A stretch of DNA of 64,000 bases from Floccularia luteovirens. Lineage: Eukaryota > Basidiomycota > Agaricomycetes > Agaricales > Squamanitaceae. Positions 34,948 to 46,009 of the stretch are shown here, one piece after another. Every line of letters begins with the position of its first letter. Positions within the stretch are counted from its first letter, which is position 1. The position numbers and the translations under genes are program-made. Below the pieces are notes generated by a model, which made no database searches, was not told where the DNA came from, and saw only the letters and a program-made list of their open reading frames with translations. The stretch is taken from assembly GCA_009739215.1 (NCBI GenBank), contig VSJF01000006.1, positions 1,364,001 to 1,428,000 on the forward strand. The letters run 5' to 3'.

Positions 34948-37109
34948 AGTGGGTGTTGGAAGGGGTATACTGTAGCAGGAGTGGAGGCGTGCTAGGGGTG
35001 AGACCTCGGGTATTTAAGGTAAGGTATGCAGGTTGTGTTATTTCGAGAAACGTGCTAGGGGTGTTGGCGTCGTTAGTTGGGTGTTTGGATCGTTGACAGG
35101 CATTCCACTTACGTGCAGAGCCTTGTGCACAGTTTTGTTCTAGAACAGAACAGCAAGAGTGAAAAAAATAGCAAGGTGGTGTGATGCTCTCCCATGGTAT
35201 TTTATACGGTCCTACAACAATGAGACAAAAGAATTCTGATAAAGTTGTTTCCAATGTTCTCACGTGCCCAACCTTATGTCTGAATCCGTCACTTCCTTGT
35301 CAGAAATTCTGAAGTTCACTTGATATGTGTTATCATGATAGTGTTGAATGGAACCATAGCTCGGTCTCGGACTAACTAGTCGAAAAGATCAGATGGCTGG
35401 AATGCACCAAGCACAGGCAAAGAGGGCTCTCAAAGTGGCAGAATCATTTTCTCTACACCCCTTACACAGCTCTTTAACCATACGTGCTCAATATGACTGT
35501 CGTTTATCTCCCCAATAAATGCAAAGATCTTACAAACCGGGATCCTGCGCATAAACCTTTCATGCCTCGGTCAACTCAAGTAATGCTCTAGAGCTGTGGG
35601 CTGTGGAACAAATGGTTGGGTTTTTCCCGGATCTGTGTTCCAAGCCTAGCAACCGGTTTTCGCTAACTAATTCAATAGACAAGCACTGCTAGGGATCCCT
35701 TTTATTGCCAATTGAGAACGTTATTGTGTCGATATCTCCGGCATAAAGTTCATCATAGATTTAGGGTTGAGATGTTACGGAACCGCAGGTCCGCTATTTA
35801 CCGCAGTTGCTCGAAACCGCGTCCATGTGAATACACCACCCGCTACTTGCCATAGGAAAGACTTTTAAACACATGGTACCCGGTCGGAAGTGGTATTAGC
35901 CACCTCTCTGGAGGTTCAATGTGTTTCTTGGGCACAGAGTACACGCCACTACCACGCCACTACAAACACATTGGAGTACAATCTCACACAAACTAATGAT
36001 CATTCTATGAATCTGAGCCTTGGCCTTGTCGAATCTTTCGAAAATGTTCAGTTTGGCCCTGGTTAACGTAGTTGACGTGTGGTCTCCATTATGATATCAT
36101 GATGCTGCTTACAGAATAAACCAGAGTCACCTAACTTGGCTTACTCACCATCAGAAACTAAAGAATTTTCCATCCTGAGCATTATGGTACAGTGGATAGT
36201 GATAAACGTTATATCGGCATGCAACGTTCAACTTAATATTGACGTCAGGCCCCTAGAGAAGGAAAAGTCTTCAGAACATTCTAATGCCACGACAGATACA
36301 AAACGTCAGCGCTCCAGCACTAGCTCCCCATTCTACTACTAAAGTTAGAAAGTTTTAGTGTTTCCTTTAGACGTGCCAAGGGATCAATCGATCAAGCTTT
36401 CAAGTTCAAGCACCATTCAATTAAGGATATTGAACTCACCTTCGATTGTTCATGAATATTCAAGGCTGCTACTAGGAGCGCTCGGGGTGCTCACGAGCAT
36501 AACTCGTCCATTTGCCCACCACAACCGAAGATCTTTCAGGTAAATGAGCTCCAGAGTTTCAAATTATGATTACCTAGATTTCTGTCAGAAGCTGAGCAAT
36601 AGCTCACTAGCACTCTTATTGGCAGTCTATCGGTGAGTCTTAATGCGATGATGTTCATATTCTATTTCCGGGTTAGTAATCATCAAAAAGTTCTCGCTGC
36701 CTTGCCCATTCGGGGTGACTATGATCCTGAACGATATGCGAGACTAAACAGGATGTCATCTCTGTATATATGTCAGCTTTCCAACATTATACTACAGAAT
36801 TACCTGTGGCCCGCTTTGACTGGCAACATCGCTTCAGGTAATACTTTTATGTTTTCCTTTCCTGAAGTCATATTTCCGAGTAATTTATATATCTTACAGT
36901 CATCCAAAGGCTAATAATAATATATGTTCATGACTAACCGCTATCTATTAGCATGTCTGTTTGCTTAGACATCCTACAAGTCAGTTTCAATATATAAAAC
37001 AATCGATCAACCCATCTTCTCAAACTTAAGCTTCATCATCTACTTCGGTGCATTCACAGTCCCTTGAGAACTTGCCTGAACTATCGGTCCTGCATTAAAT
37101 TCGTGGATC
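34948..37109. other. intergenic region with a possible exon fragment
   Basis: About 2.1 kb. The left part is the promoter side of the minus-strand gene before it. At about 36590-36910 on the plus strand there is a protein-like segment, NHQKVLAALPIRGDYDPERY then ARLNRMSSLYICQLSN, with splice-like GTGAGT before it and GTAATA...TTACAG after it. The neighbouring exons in the matching frame contain a stop (SEAEQ-stop-LTSTLIGSLS). I read this as a possible decayed gene, unidentified. Confidence 0.3.
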
Positions 37110-37853
37110 ATGAGCCCTATAGGATTGGTATTAGCATATTCGGAATGTGGACCAGATGTCAATGAGGAGGAATTCAACAGTATGATTATGGTCCCTTCAC
37201 ACACCATATTGCTCATCTACTAATTTTACCGCACAGAATGGTATGCAGAGCATATGACTAGTCTCTTAACCACTCCCGGCGCGTTAAGTGGTGCCCGCTA
37301 CAAAGCTGTTGATTCAGAGACACCAACCTGGCTGGCGGCCTACACAATAACCTCCCTTGCAGTGTTGCAAACCGAGGAATATAAACGAGTACGAGCCAAC
37401 ATCAGTGAAGAAGAGCAGTCCATCATCTCTCGTATATCATCCCTCATTGTTCATTTCTACAACCAAGTCGCTACATATTCCAATCCCGCTATACCAGCAG
37501 AAACTAAGGCACAGTACATCTCCCTTATACACGTAAAGCTGCCGGCAGAACACGAAGATCGGTATGCAAAGTGGTATGCAGAGGAGCATATTCATGATAT
37601 AGCAAAAATTCCTGGATGGATATCCTGTCAGCGGTACACATATGTTGGAAGCAGATACCCGCGAGGAGAAACTGCCTCTGACACAGAAGTTGTGTATAAC
37701 CATCTTGCGATACATTACTGGGACAATAACGAGTTTACAAGTACCCCGGCTTTTAAGCACGCGGGGACAAATCCTGGAACGATAGAAATGATGAAATTAG
37801 GGGAAGGTTTGAAAGCGCGTCGTTTCGGGCTATTCAAGGACTTTGCTAAGTGA
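37110..37853 (+). CDS. two-domain EthD-like (dimeric alpha/beta barrel) protein
   Basis: Starts MSPIGLVLAYSECGPDVNEE; the 57-nt intron 37180-37236 joins EEFN to KWYAEHMTSLLTTPGALSG in frame. Two related halves are visible. The first has WYAEHM...PGALSGARYKAV and then WLAAYTI. The second begins YISLIHVKLPAEHEDRYAKW, then has WYAEEHIHDIAKIPGWISCQ and RYTYVG, and later NHLAIHYWDNNEFTSTPAFK. The repeated WYA-E-H...PG...RY pattern is typical of EthD/dimeric ferredoxin-like alpha+beta barrel proteins, here fused in tandem. About 228 residues, no signal peptide. Such proteins in fungi are often attached to secondary or aromatic metabolism, but no pathway genes lie next to it, so the substrate is unknown. 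The stop is at 37851-37853. Confidence 0.8.
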
Positions 37854-38275
37854 AGTTGATGAATTCTTACAGCTGGAAGGAATACGACGATAGGTCAACT
37901 TTACATATGTTACTGTATTTTGTACCCTTGGATTTTGCTGGATTCTACGCACTTGTAATTCCTTGTTACAGTAGAATCATTATAGAAAAAGGCATGCCGT
38001 AACAACTGTAAGTTCAACGATGATCTGTGGGCTGGCTAATTAATCGACAGCAGATAGTGCATTAAAGATATCCTCTACCTTCTGCACACCTCGAACTTTA
38101 GAACTCCTAACAACGGGTCCAGATGCTTATCCCGAATAAGCAGTTAGCTTTCTTATCTCAACCAGATTACGTGATTATGTACGTACTAAACGAACAACCG
38201 CCAAACTTCAAACTGATCCAACAACACCTCTTCGCACTCGAAAAAACCAGCGATTCTGTTCTCCTAAAGAAAACC

Positions 38276-38539
38276 TCAACGACAACGAGCGCCATTCGAT
38301 CCACAGCATGAATCAAAGTTCCTCCTTGGATTTGCATCACCACCAACATCGCAATACAAGTCACCCCACCAACTTTGAACTGTCGAGTAGCCGATCTGCC
38401 CACAGCAGCGGGTGGTATCGGCATGATTATTGTGCCATTCACCGAAAGCATCACTTGTACCGCAAGAGCACCAGTTTGCTGATGCCTGAGTAGCCATGGT
38501 CAGGGAGATCATAACTTTCAGCACGGTCAAGTAATTCAT
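38276..38539 (-). CDS. small secreted cysteine-rich protein, copy 1
   Basis: An 87-residue protein starting at ATG 38539 (MNYLTVLKVMISLTMATQAS), a clear hydrophobic signal peptide with an Ala-x-Ala-type end just before NWCSCG. The mature part has eight cysteines ordered C-x-C, CC, C, CC, C (WCSCG, TTRCCGQIG, LYCDVG, DSCCGS, ARC). A leader intron (38545-38591, GTGAGT...TTGTCAG) lies just upstream of the ATG, which supports this start. The cysteine order is not that of hydrophobins (C-CC-C-C-CC-C). Probably an extracellular disulphide-stabilised peptide; function unknown. It is the first member of a tandem pair with the gene at 39545-39811. Confidence 0.78.
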   Translation of the reverse strand: MNYLTVLKVMISLTMATQASANWCSCGTSDAFGEWHNNHADTTRCCGQIGYSTVQSWWGDLYCDVGGDANPRRNFDSCCGSNGARCR

Positions 38540-38839
38540 AATGCCTGACAAGATGTATTAGACTCGCTGATTTTTTTTGGTTTTGACTCACTTAGTGTGT
38601 AAACTGGTTGAGCTTGCGGTCCCAAACCACGAACTTGCTCCCTTTATACCCAACCTCCGCTCCAAAATGGTAGAATCAGCATTTCATAAGGGATCATGAC
38701 TCCTCCACAAACACGCTCCATCAACACTGTCGAAGACCACACTAATTCTTCGCTTCTCTGTCGTATTATATACCAAATAAAACACCCCCCACGCCAAATA
38801 ATGAAATAGAAGTGTTCGAGCAACCACCAAGGTGGAACA

Positions 38840-39150
38840 CCCTATCAAAGCGACGATGGAAGCAGTAAATAAAGCAATAAGGAACGATAGCATGAGAATA
38901 TCAGATGCCAAAATCAGCGGTAGATCTGGATACGAAGGAAAAGTGGGAGCAGCACCGGTAATTTACAAGGGATTCCGAGATCCAAATTGGGGCTCGCGTC
39001 ACTCTCACCTCGGAGTGGAAGAACCCACCTTTTACGAAGTGGGTTATATGGGCATCCTGCTAGTGATCGAAGAATTCAGAGAGATGAACAACCCTACAAC
39101 AGTGGTAATTGCGCTAGGCAACGAAGCTGCGATAAGAGCGAAGCCACGTT
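38840..39150 (+). mobile_element. degenerate RNase H fragment of a non-LTR retrotransposon, unit 1
   Basis: An open stretch reads SGYEGKVGAAPVIYKGFRD and later TFYEVGYMGILLVIEEFREM then TTVVIALGNEAAIRAK. This is the pattern of the RNase H domain at the end of many basidiomycete LINE-type elements (DGSG-like start, YExE..GI.L, TVVIALDN.AAI). The catalytic DGSG is altered (GRSG) and the frame ends at 39150, so it is a remnant. It lies immediately upstream of copy 1 of the secreted-peptide gene, on the opposite strand. Confidence 0.6.
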
Positions 39151-39544
39151 AATCACTTCAAACTATCATCTACTCCTGCTACGCAACTCGTAGTTGAAAA
39201 TCCAACAGCAATCCAGATGCCCATCCTAAACAAGCGGCTTTCTCAAGATGGCTAACTTCTCCTCAACCACCAGTTGAAGATGACGCGATTATTTTACACA
39301 GAACGAACGACAGCCAATATGAGACAACCACAAGCCATACCTCTTCGCACACTTGATAAACCAAGCGATTCTTCGAGTGCTGCTTCACTGGAGTAACAGA
39401 AGGAAACCAACAACCTTGTATTCGCGCTATACCACGGTCTTGACACTACGAATAAAATAAAAACACTGTACACTGCTTTTCTTTAGAGACAACTGATACT
39501 GCTAAACATTCCGCGCGTTATACATCCTTTGTTGAAAGAAAACC

Positions 39545-39811
39545 TCAACCACAAAGAGCGCCGTAGAATCCACAGCATGAACCTATGTTATTCCTAGCAG
39601 TGGAATCGTCACCAACATCGCAAACTAAGCCACTCCAGAAATCATTAACTGTCGAGTAGCCGATCTGCCCACAGCAGCGGGTTGTATCGGCATCGTTACT
39701 TTGCCAATCACCGAAAAAACCACCATTTTGGCCACAAGAGCACCAGATAGCTGATGCCTGAGTAGCCATGGTCAGGGAGATCATAACTTTCAGCACGGTC
39801 AAGTAATTCAT
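39545..39811 (-). CDS. small secreted cysteine-rich protein, copy 2
   Basis: Tandem paralogue of the gene at 38276-38539, 88 residues from ATG 39811. The signal peptide is identical to copy 1 over all 21 residues, and the leader with its intron is nearly identical. The mature part keeps all eight cysteines and the central block ADTTRCCGQIGYSTV. It differs at many other positions: 40 identities in 66 aligned residues by my hand count (for example FFGDWQSN versus FGEWHNN, and SCCGFYGALCG versus SCCGSNGARCR). There is one single-residue indel. Function is unknown; an effector-like, antimicrobial or surface peptide are all possible. Confidence 0.78.
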   Translation of the reverse strand: MNYLTVLKVMISLTMATQASAIWCSCGQNGGFFGDWQSNDADTTRCCGQIGYSTVNDFWSGLVCDVGDDSTARNNIGSCCGFYGALCG

Positions 39812-40139
39812 AATGCCTGACAAGATGTGTTAGACTTGCAAGATTTTTTTTTTTGGTATTGACTTACTTGGTGTGTAGACTGGTTGAGCCTGCGGTCCTA
39901 AACCCACGAACTTGCTCCCTTTATACCTAACCTCCGCTCCAAAATGGTAAAATCATTATTTCATAAGGAATCACAATTCCTCCACAAATATGCTCCTAAT
40001 CCAATACCACTGTCAAAAAATCATACTAGTTCCTCACTACCCCATCCTATCATATCCTGGCTAGAACACTCACCACGCCAGATAAAGAAATAGAAGTCTT
40101 CGAGCGGCCACCAGGGTTGAACACCCGTCAAAATGACAA

Positions 40140-40730
40140 TGAAAGCAGTAAATGAAACAAGTAACGGTATTGGGAATATTAGTCCATAATTAGCTATGGA
40201 TCTGGGTATGAAGGAAGAGTGGGAGCAGCGTCGGTATCATACAAAGGATTCCGAGAGCCCAACTGGGCTCCGTAATTATCATCCCTGAAGGGAACTCACC
40301 GTTTACGAAATGGAGTACATGGACATCCTGCTAGTGACCAAAGAATCCAGAGGGATGAACGCCACAACGGTGGTAGGGGCACCAGACGGCGAGACTACCA
40401 TAACAACCCTTAAAAACCACAATAACCACCCAGGACAATACCTAGACCTAGTTGACCAGATATACAAAGGGATCGATAACTTACAAACACAAATGCAAAA
40501 TAGAAGGTTCCGTGCGACAGCGGAGTACCGGGGAACGAAAAAGGACAAAGAAGCAAAGTAAATAGCAGAAGGCTTGACTACAGGAGGAGCGCACCCTTCC
40601 CAGACAAGCTTTGAAGCCTTTCCGCTCAGGAAATCCACAGCGAAATAGCTAACACAAAAGCAACTCTTAATGAAACGTGCCAAAATCTTCCCACAATTTG
40701 AAGAGTTATTAAGCGTAGAACCTCCCATCC
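40140..40730 (+). mobile_element. degenerate RNase H fragment of a non-LTR retrotransposon, unit 2
   Basis: Homologous to the fragment at 38840-39150 but longer. It reads GSGYEGRVGAASVSYKGFRE then NW, a stop, then MEYMDILLVTKESRGMN, PGQYLDLVDQIYKGIDNLQT and KKDKEAK. After another stop comes EGLTTGGAHPSQ and later QLLMKRAKIFPQFEELLSVE. The order matches the RNase H and following C-terminal linker of basidiomycete LINE-type elements. Several stops and frame changes show it is dead. Confidence 0.6.
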
Positions 40731-42561
40731 TATTCTCGCTTTTTTTGAGTTATGATCTCAAATGCCTCGAAAATTGACTTCCTCGAGGTTACATCCAAAT
40801 CACCGGAAACATGCCAAATCCTGAACCCTAAAAATGGCCACTTTGGAATCGGAGCTTTTATAGAGTTCGCCGGGGTCCGCACTAGTACAATCACCAAAAA
40901 AATCCGACGTAACTCAGCTGCTTCCGTGTTTATTCTGAACAACCATCAGCCCCGGGCTCCATGCCGACCTGATTTGAAGAGAAGTTAAGAGTGAACTCAC
41001 TTATAGTACAGTACGAGATTCAGGCAATTGAGGAATGTCTCTTCTCATTCCCTAATTCTACCCGGAAAGAAGATGTGAAGCAACACGGTGGTTGTTCATA
41101 TCGTCATCTTGTCGTCCGACATTCAATATGGGGTTGAAACACAAATTAAGTTGCTAGCCTTATTTCTATATCAAGTAAAGCCCGGACAAGGGGTTAATGA
41201 ACATCGTAGAAAACAGTCAATAAGGTTATATTTGGCCTGAACAACTTGGGGTACGATTTTCTTAGTCTACATGATACATGGCACATAACTGACTCCCCTT
41301 ATTCCATAAAACACCATATAATCTACATTCCAAATTTCTCCTCTCGTAGGTATCATCACATCGCAGTTCAAGCCGCTCCATGGATTTCTGGTGGTGGGAT
41401 TAAATTATGTGCACGGTAGCAGATGCTAACTTACGAGTTTGTATGTAGACTAGTTGGGAAAATTAAAGCTGCAGCCATCTATCTCTGACCAAAAAGAGCA
41501 AAGCTGCTTTGGGTGACGTCAGGTTTTTCTTGACACCCATCCTAGATTCATTGCATTGTCGGACTTGGTAGGTTATCTCGATGCCTTGGAGCAAAGGTGT
41601 CACATGTAGTTGATATTCTTGAAGAAGACAACGAGAATCGGCAAAGTAGGTGCATTCATGTTGTTTCACCAGAGCTGAGTTGCTGGCTATTCGTGTCGTG
41701 TCCTTCTGGCACGAGTCGAGCGCATTTCTGGTGTCTTGTAGGTGCACTGTCTTTGCCGACGGTCTGGATGATTACCTTACCTTTTGGTATTTGTTTCGTA
41801 CAATGGACAATGCTTAGTATTGCTATGTTTTCAAATATCACACGTATTCGACATCTAGAAGTTTTACATTCTCTATCTGATAGCATTCAGGAAGTGTAAA
41901 GGCGTGGATTAAATCCACTTGCTGTGCTAACTAAATTCCGGTGGATCATCTATTGAGGGCCGGGAGATATGGAGAGGTTAGTCTCGGAAGAGAATGAGAT
42001 CTGGGGATCCACCAAGCATTTACTAACTACTCGAGGTTGACAGCCCTCTGATTTGTCTCGGGCGGTGTTACTTGACGGGTCCGTTTCGGGTTGTTGGATT
42101 TGCTTGGGCCACATGATGTGTTTTCCGGTGGGGCTACTAACGAACTTGAGACGGACTTGCAGTTATTTGTCCAATCATACCCTAACTATCTGTTCAATAC
42201 TTCACTTTTAGGTCATCCCACTGGATTCTCGAATCGTTAGGTGACGGTCGTTCAACATATTGTACCACCAAATGAAGCACAAATTGCTTTGACTCATGAC
42301 TTGGAGAGATGAATGTCATGATTGCACAATTCCTTGAATCGCCAGTTCCAAAAACAAGTTTGTATAATCGAAGTCCATCATTGTAATAGAAATAAAGTCC
42401 CCAAACTAACACACAATGTCCGATTCTCCTATTACGACGATGCCTACACAAGAGGGACAGTATACAGATCTACTTTGTTGCAACCAGAGGGACCATCGGT
42501 GGGAGTGTATTTGTAGTAAATCTAAGCAGTAAATGATTGATGTCAGCAGCTTGTAAAAGAA
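40731..42561. other. intergenic, no supported gene
   Basis: About 1.8 kb of AT-rich sequence between the retroelement remnant and the 3' end of the next secreted-protein gene. Short open frames on both strands overlap each other and carry no recognisable motif. Confidence 0.45.
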
Positions 42562-43092
42562 TCAAACAAAACAATATTGAGGTTTTACTTTTTGGTCGCT
42601 TCCGCAAGAGTAGAAATCGCCGACGTAGTTGAAGACAAGTTTGGCACCAAGTTGGCTGTTCTCACCGTTGGACTGGATCTGGAACGAGCTGTAGCTTGCA
42701 CATTTGTTTGAGCTACCACCTTGAACGAAAACAAGCTCTCCACTTTTCGCACATGTGCCGGTGCCAGTTTGTAGGGTGTTAACTAAGGGACGGTATGACT
42801 GGAAGCCCAGGGGATCGACGAGGGTAAGTTGCCCTTGCCAGAAATAGAACTTGGCAATAGAGGATGAACCGGTAAGAGAAGCTAACCCTCCACCCATTCG
42901 CACGGGCTAGGTTAAACCAAGACTGTGTTAGATGACGATTATTTAAGATGGATGATTACGCACAAGGAGATTGGATGTGGGGGATGAAGAGGATGACACA
43001 AGGTAGAAGGTTGGTGTGTCGGCATTGGGGATCCTGACAGCGAGCGAAAGGAGAGGAGCAAAGAGGAGAATGGCCAATGTGGAGAAATGCAT
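42562..43092 (-). CDS. small secreted protein, unknown family
   Basis: Starts at ATG 43092 with MHFSTLAILLFAPLLSLAVR, a strong signal peptide. It continues PNADTPTFYLVSSSSSPTSN-LL; an intron of about 60 nt (GTGCGT...CTAG) then joins to PVRMGGGLASLTGSSSIAKF. The mature protein is rich in Ser, Gly and Tyr. It has four cysteines in the second exon (GTCAKSGELV, NKCASYSSF, YSCGSDQ, QYCFV), enough for two disulphides, and a pattern of alternating hydrophobic stretches (FYFWQGQLTLVDP, AKLVFNYVGDFYS) that suggests a beta-rich extracellular fold. About 155 residues. The stop is at 42562-42564. I do not recognise the family. Confidence 0.75.
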
Positions 43093-43829
43093 GTTGGTTA
43101 AAAGTTAGGAGCGCAGTAGGTAATACTGGGTCTGCCTTCCGCAGAATAATCTGTGATAACCTTTATATGTCTACGAGGGTGTGCAAGTCATTTTAGAAAG
43201 CATCCGGAAAGAATGTTGATGTGATGTTTTGGAAGAAATGAATGCCTGCCAAGACAACATGTCTTCCGTCCAAGACTCGTCCCTTGATTATTATCAATTA
43301 TTCTTTGAACCTAACATGCCTGTCCAATGGTATGGATCAAATGCCATTCACGCACCACATAAAGTATGTACGTATATGTGAATACCTTCCACTTACATCG
43401 TCACGGTGTAAAAATGCCGATATGGGAGATTGAAATTTCTTATCACAGGATGATCAAAGGTCAAAACCTATCTCTCTGGTTAGTGAAACGGTAACAAGAA
43501 AATTATTGTCGGGAGCGCCACTGCATAGGGTCACAGAAATAAATCAATAGCATGGTTGTAGTCATTTGACTCAGGGCATAGCATGGAGGAGAGATCGTCA
43601 TGTTTTAGGGGTTAAAGCATTGAAAATCTCGACACTGTTGTCAAGATGACTCTGCAAATCAAATCAAACCTTCACAGACTACCTGAATGTCCCGAATATT
43701 GGTCATTGTCGGGTACATGAAAATATTTGTTAGATCTGGATTGACATTTTCTTTCCATTGTACAGCTTAGTACAGCCCCTTTTCTAATTTGATTTGACGA
43801 AGCACGGCAGCCACTCATCCAGGGCGAGC
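43093..43829. other. intergenic, no supported gene
   Basis: About 740 bp between the small secreted protein's start and the 3' end of the S28 peptidase gene, both on the minus strand. It should include the promoter of the secreted-protein gene. No further feature is recognised. Confidence 0.45.
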
Positions 43830-46009
43830 TCAAACAGCCCTAAACCTGCAAAAAAAGGATGCAGGGTCTATGGGACTGTAGAAACCAACGGTCTTGAAAT
43901 CAGAGTGATTTGCATCTGGTGTAAGCAGGACGCGCATGTCAGAAACGTGCACCATGTTTGCATGTGTCATTCCGAAAAAGCTGCCCGGCTGGGTTTCATC
44001 ATGTCGATCCGCTGTCTTCGCCATTTCCGAGGGAGATGTATTACAACTGGCCAAGGATAAATGATTATCAAGCTGAAAACAAAAATCGTACTTACGGAGG
44101 AACCGCTAAAGATGGTGTGCGGTGTGGCGAGTTTGACTCTATTGAAGCAAGGCCCATCGTCCGCCATGGATCGACTAGAAATATGGAAAATAATTCGCTT
44201 ATTGTACAGGCTTGAGAATGAAACAACATACATTCACCATTTGTAAAAAACACATTTGATGGGTCCATATTCCACCCGCCGTATTTGTTCACCTTCTCAA
44301 CTTGTGGTTTTGGAGGCAAGCCAGTCGGAAAGACCTCGTTGCATTGTTCTTGGAATAGTTCAAGAGATAGGAAAGAGGTCTGGATGGATAGTGGATTAGA
44401 CGGATCCCCGCGCTGGTAGAACCCTAGGACAAGCAGGGGTTATGTAAAGAGGTGTGTCAGGCCACTACTTCACAACATACCGTATTCAGAGCAGTATTGC
44501 CACATCCAGGACCGATCTTGCACTGGGTCATCAATGAATGGAATGGAATCATAGTCAATCTCGCTCAGCCCTGTCAAGAACGCATCCAAGGCTACTTTGG
44601 TTCCACGCGAAGCAGCAATTCCATTTTCCAATGCCGGTTGAGTGAAATTTTGTGTTTCCAAGATGTCGCAGAACGGTAGAAGCGAATCCTTGAAACCATA
44701 ATACTGTAGATATGTGCATAGATATAGGACGAGTGCATGGTGTGAAACTAGTGGAGTGACATACTTGATAAAAATCGAGTGGGTCCATTAATATGCTTGC
44801 TGCTTCAACATTGCTTAATCTACGTCCATCATCAAGGGTCAAATTCTGGGCGAGGGTGAAATTTCCGCCAGGACCACCTCTTCTAGCCCGCAAAAGAGCT
44901 AGTTTCAGTTCTGCAGTTGTGTTAAAGTCTCCATTCTGCAGGGTGTCATCTACGTATCTTAGGATAATTCAGATATCTATAACACAATTGGCAACGTCTA
45001 ACATACCGTGTGACACTGACCCAATCTGCGGAACAGTTACGTGTGAGGCTACGTTCTGCAGCCTTATAGTAGCTCGCCATGTCTATCTGCGCTTGGACAG
45101 GTGCCGAAGAAGCCCATGCAGCATGAACAACCTCCGGATTTCTCAACCTCAACAATGCAGCTCTGATCCCTGGATAAGAACCTCCTAGGAAAACCCAAGG
45201 CACAGAACGTGGATGTATAGGAAGCGCTGTAGGGTTTGTGGTTTTCACTTCTGGATCTCTAGAACTTCTTTCCGGTGGCCCGGACGGCCCGTGCTTTGCG
45301 AAAGAGTTTGCAAAGAAGACAACGTCTTCGAGCGCTTGTTCAGTTGATAAAAATTGCCATTGGTTGGTAGTTGTGTTTTCCTGGTTAGGCGATTACGTAT
45401 TAAGAAGACAAAGATCTGGAAAATGCATACGTTTACTGCAAAAGGTAAGGATGATCCGTAAAAGCGATGTTCCCACAAGATGGCAATCCCCTGGTATCGC
45501 TTCGCGAGTCGCATGACAGCAGAGAGACCATGATATTCCTGAAAATTGTCAGTGATACTCTAAGCACATTGGATATATTATACATGATACCTGGAGATAA
45601 TAAGGAAATAGTGGTGCCGCGTCCTGCTCACCAGAATCGAATACTGATGCATAGCTAAGAGTACGATGCAATTTAGCGTGCGTAATCAGACTTACAGAAA
45701 ACAGGGCCTCCTTCCTTCCAGTAGGTCGCATTAATCCAGTACCGGTTTCCAAATGTTGCTGAAGTCTTGTTGGTGAAATGGTCAATTGGTATCTAGAATC
45801 CCATATATGTCAAATGTAAAATAAGATAATAGATGTATGGCATTACTTGTATAAAATGAGGCTCGTTGGATTGTAATGGTGTTTGACCATTTGATAGTAC
45901 AGGATAAGTGGCCTATAGCGGCTTTGGATCTGAATTGGAATGGGAGGGGTTGTTTCCCCAAGACAACGGCGACAATGCAAAAGAAATGCCAGAAAAAAAG
46001 GGCATACAT
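43830..46009 (-). CDS. secreted serine peptidase, family S28 (prolyl carboxypeptidase-like)
   Basis: Alpha/beta-hydrolase peptidase of family S28, whose members cleave after proline and in fungi are typically secreted or vacuolar. The start MYALFFWHFFCIVA is a signal peptide. An intron with a weak GTTG or GTCG donor then joins ATYPVLSNGQTPLQSNEPHF in frame. Next come QIPIDHFTNKTSATFGNRYW and INATYWKEGGPVF (family-typical), then RLAKRYQGIAILWEHRFYG. The nucleophile motif is WVFLGGSYPGIRAALLR, followed by NPEVVHAAWASSAPVQAQ. Later are NFTLAQNLTLDDGRRLSNVE and SWMWQYCSEYGFYQRG. The Asp and His of the triad fit SNVFFTNGEFDPWRTMG and MVHVSDMR. The stop is at 43830-43832. Several Asn-X-Ser/Thr sites fit secretion. 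The 5' end is the least certain part. Confidence 0.87.

Larger units (their letters stand above)
38120..40460. repeat. tandem duplication of about 1.1-1.2 kb carrying a secreted-peptide gene
   Basis: Two adjacent units match from downstream of the peptide gene to well upstream of it: about 38120-39150 and 39210-40460. Landmarks at matching order in both are CAGATGCTTATCC/CAGATGCCCATCC, ACCTCTTCGCAC, the coding exon, the 5' leader intron, TTGCTCCCTTTATACC, CCTCCGCTCCAAAATGGT, and the RNase H-like segment. The two ATGs lie 1272 bp apart. Unit 2 carries about 150 bp of extra sequence 3' of the gene (about 39375-39530). Confidence 0.85.

Noticed and set aside
38276..39811. Hydrophobin identity for the eight-cysteine secreted peptides
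   Set aside because: Hydrophobins have C-CC-C-C-CC-C; these have C-x-C...CC...C...CC...C and lack the usual spacing.
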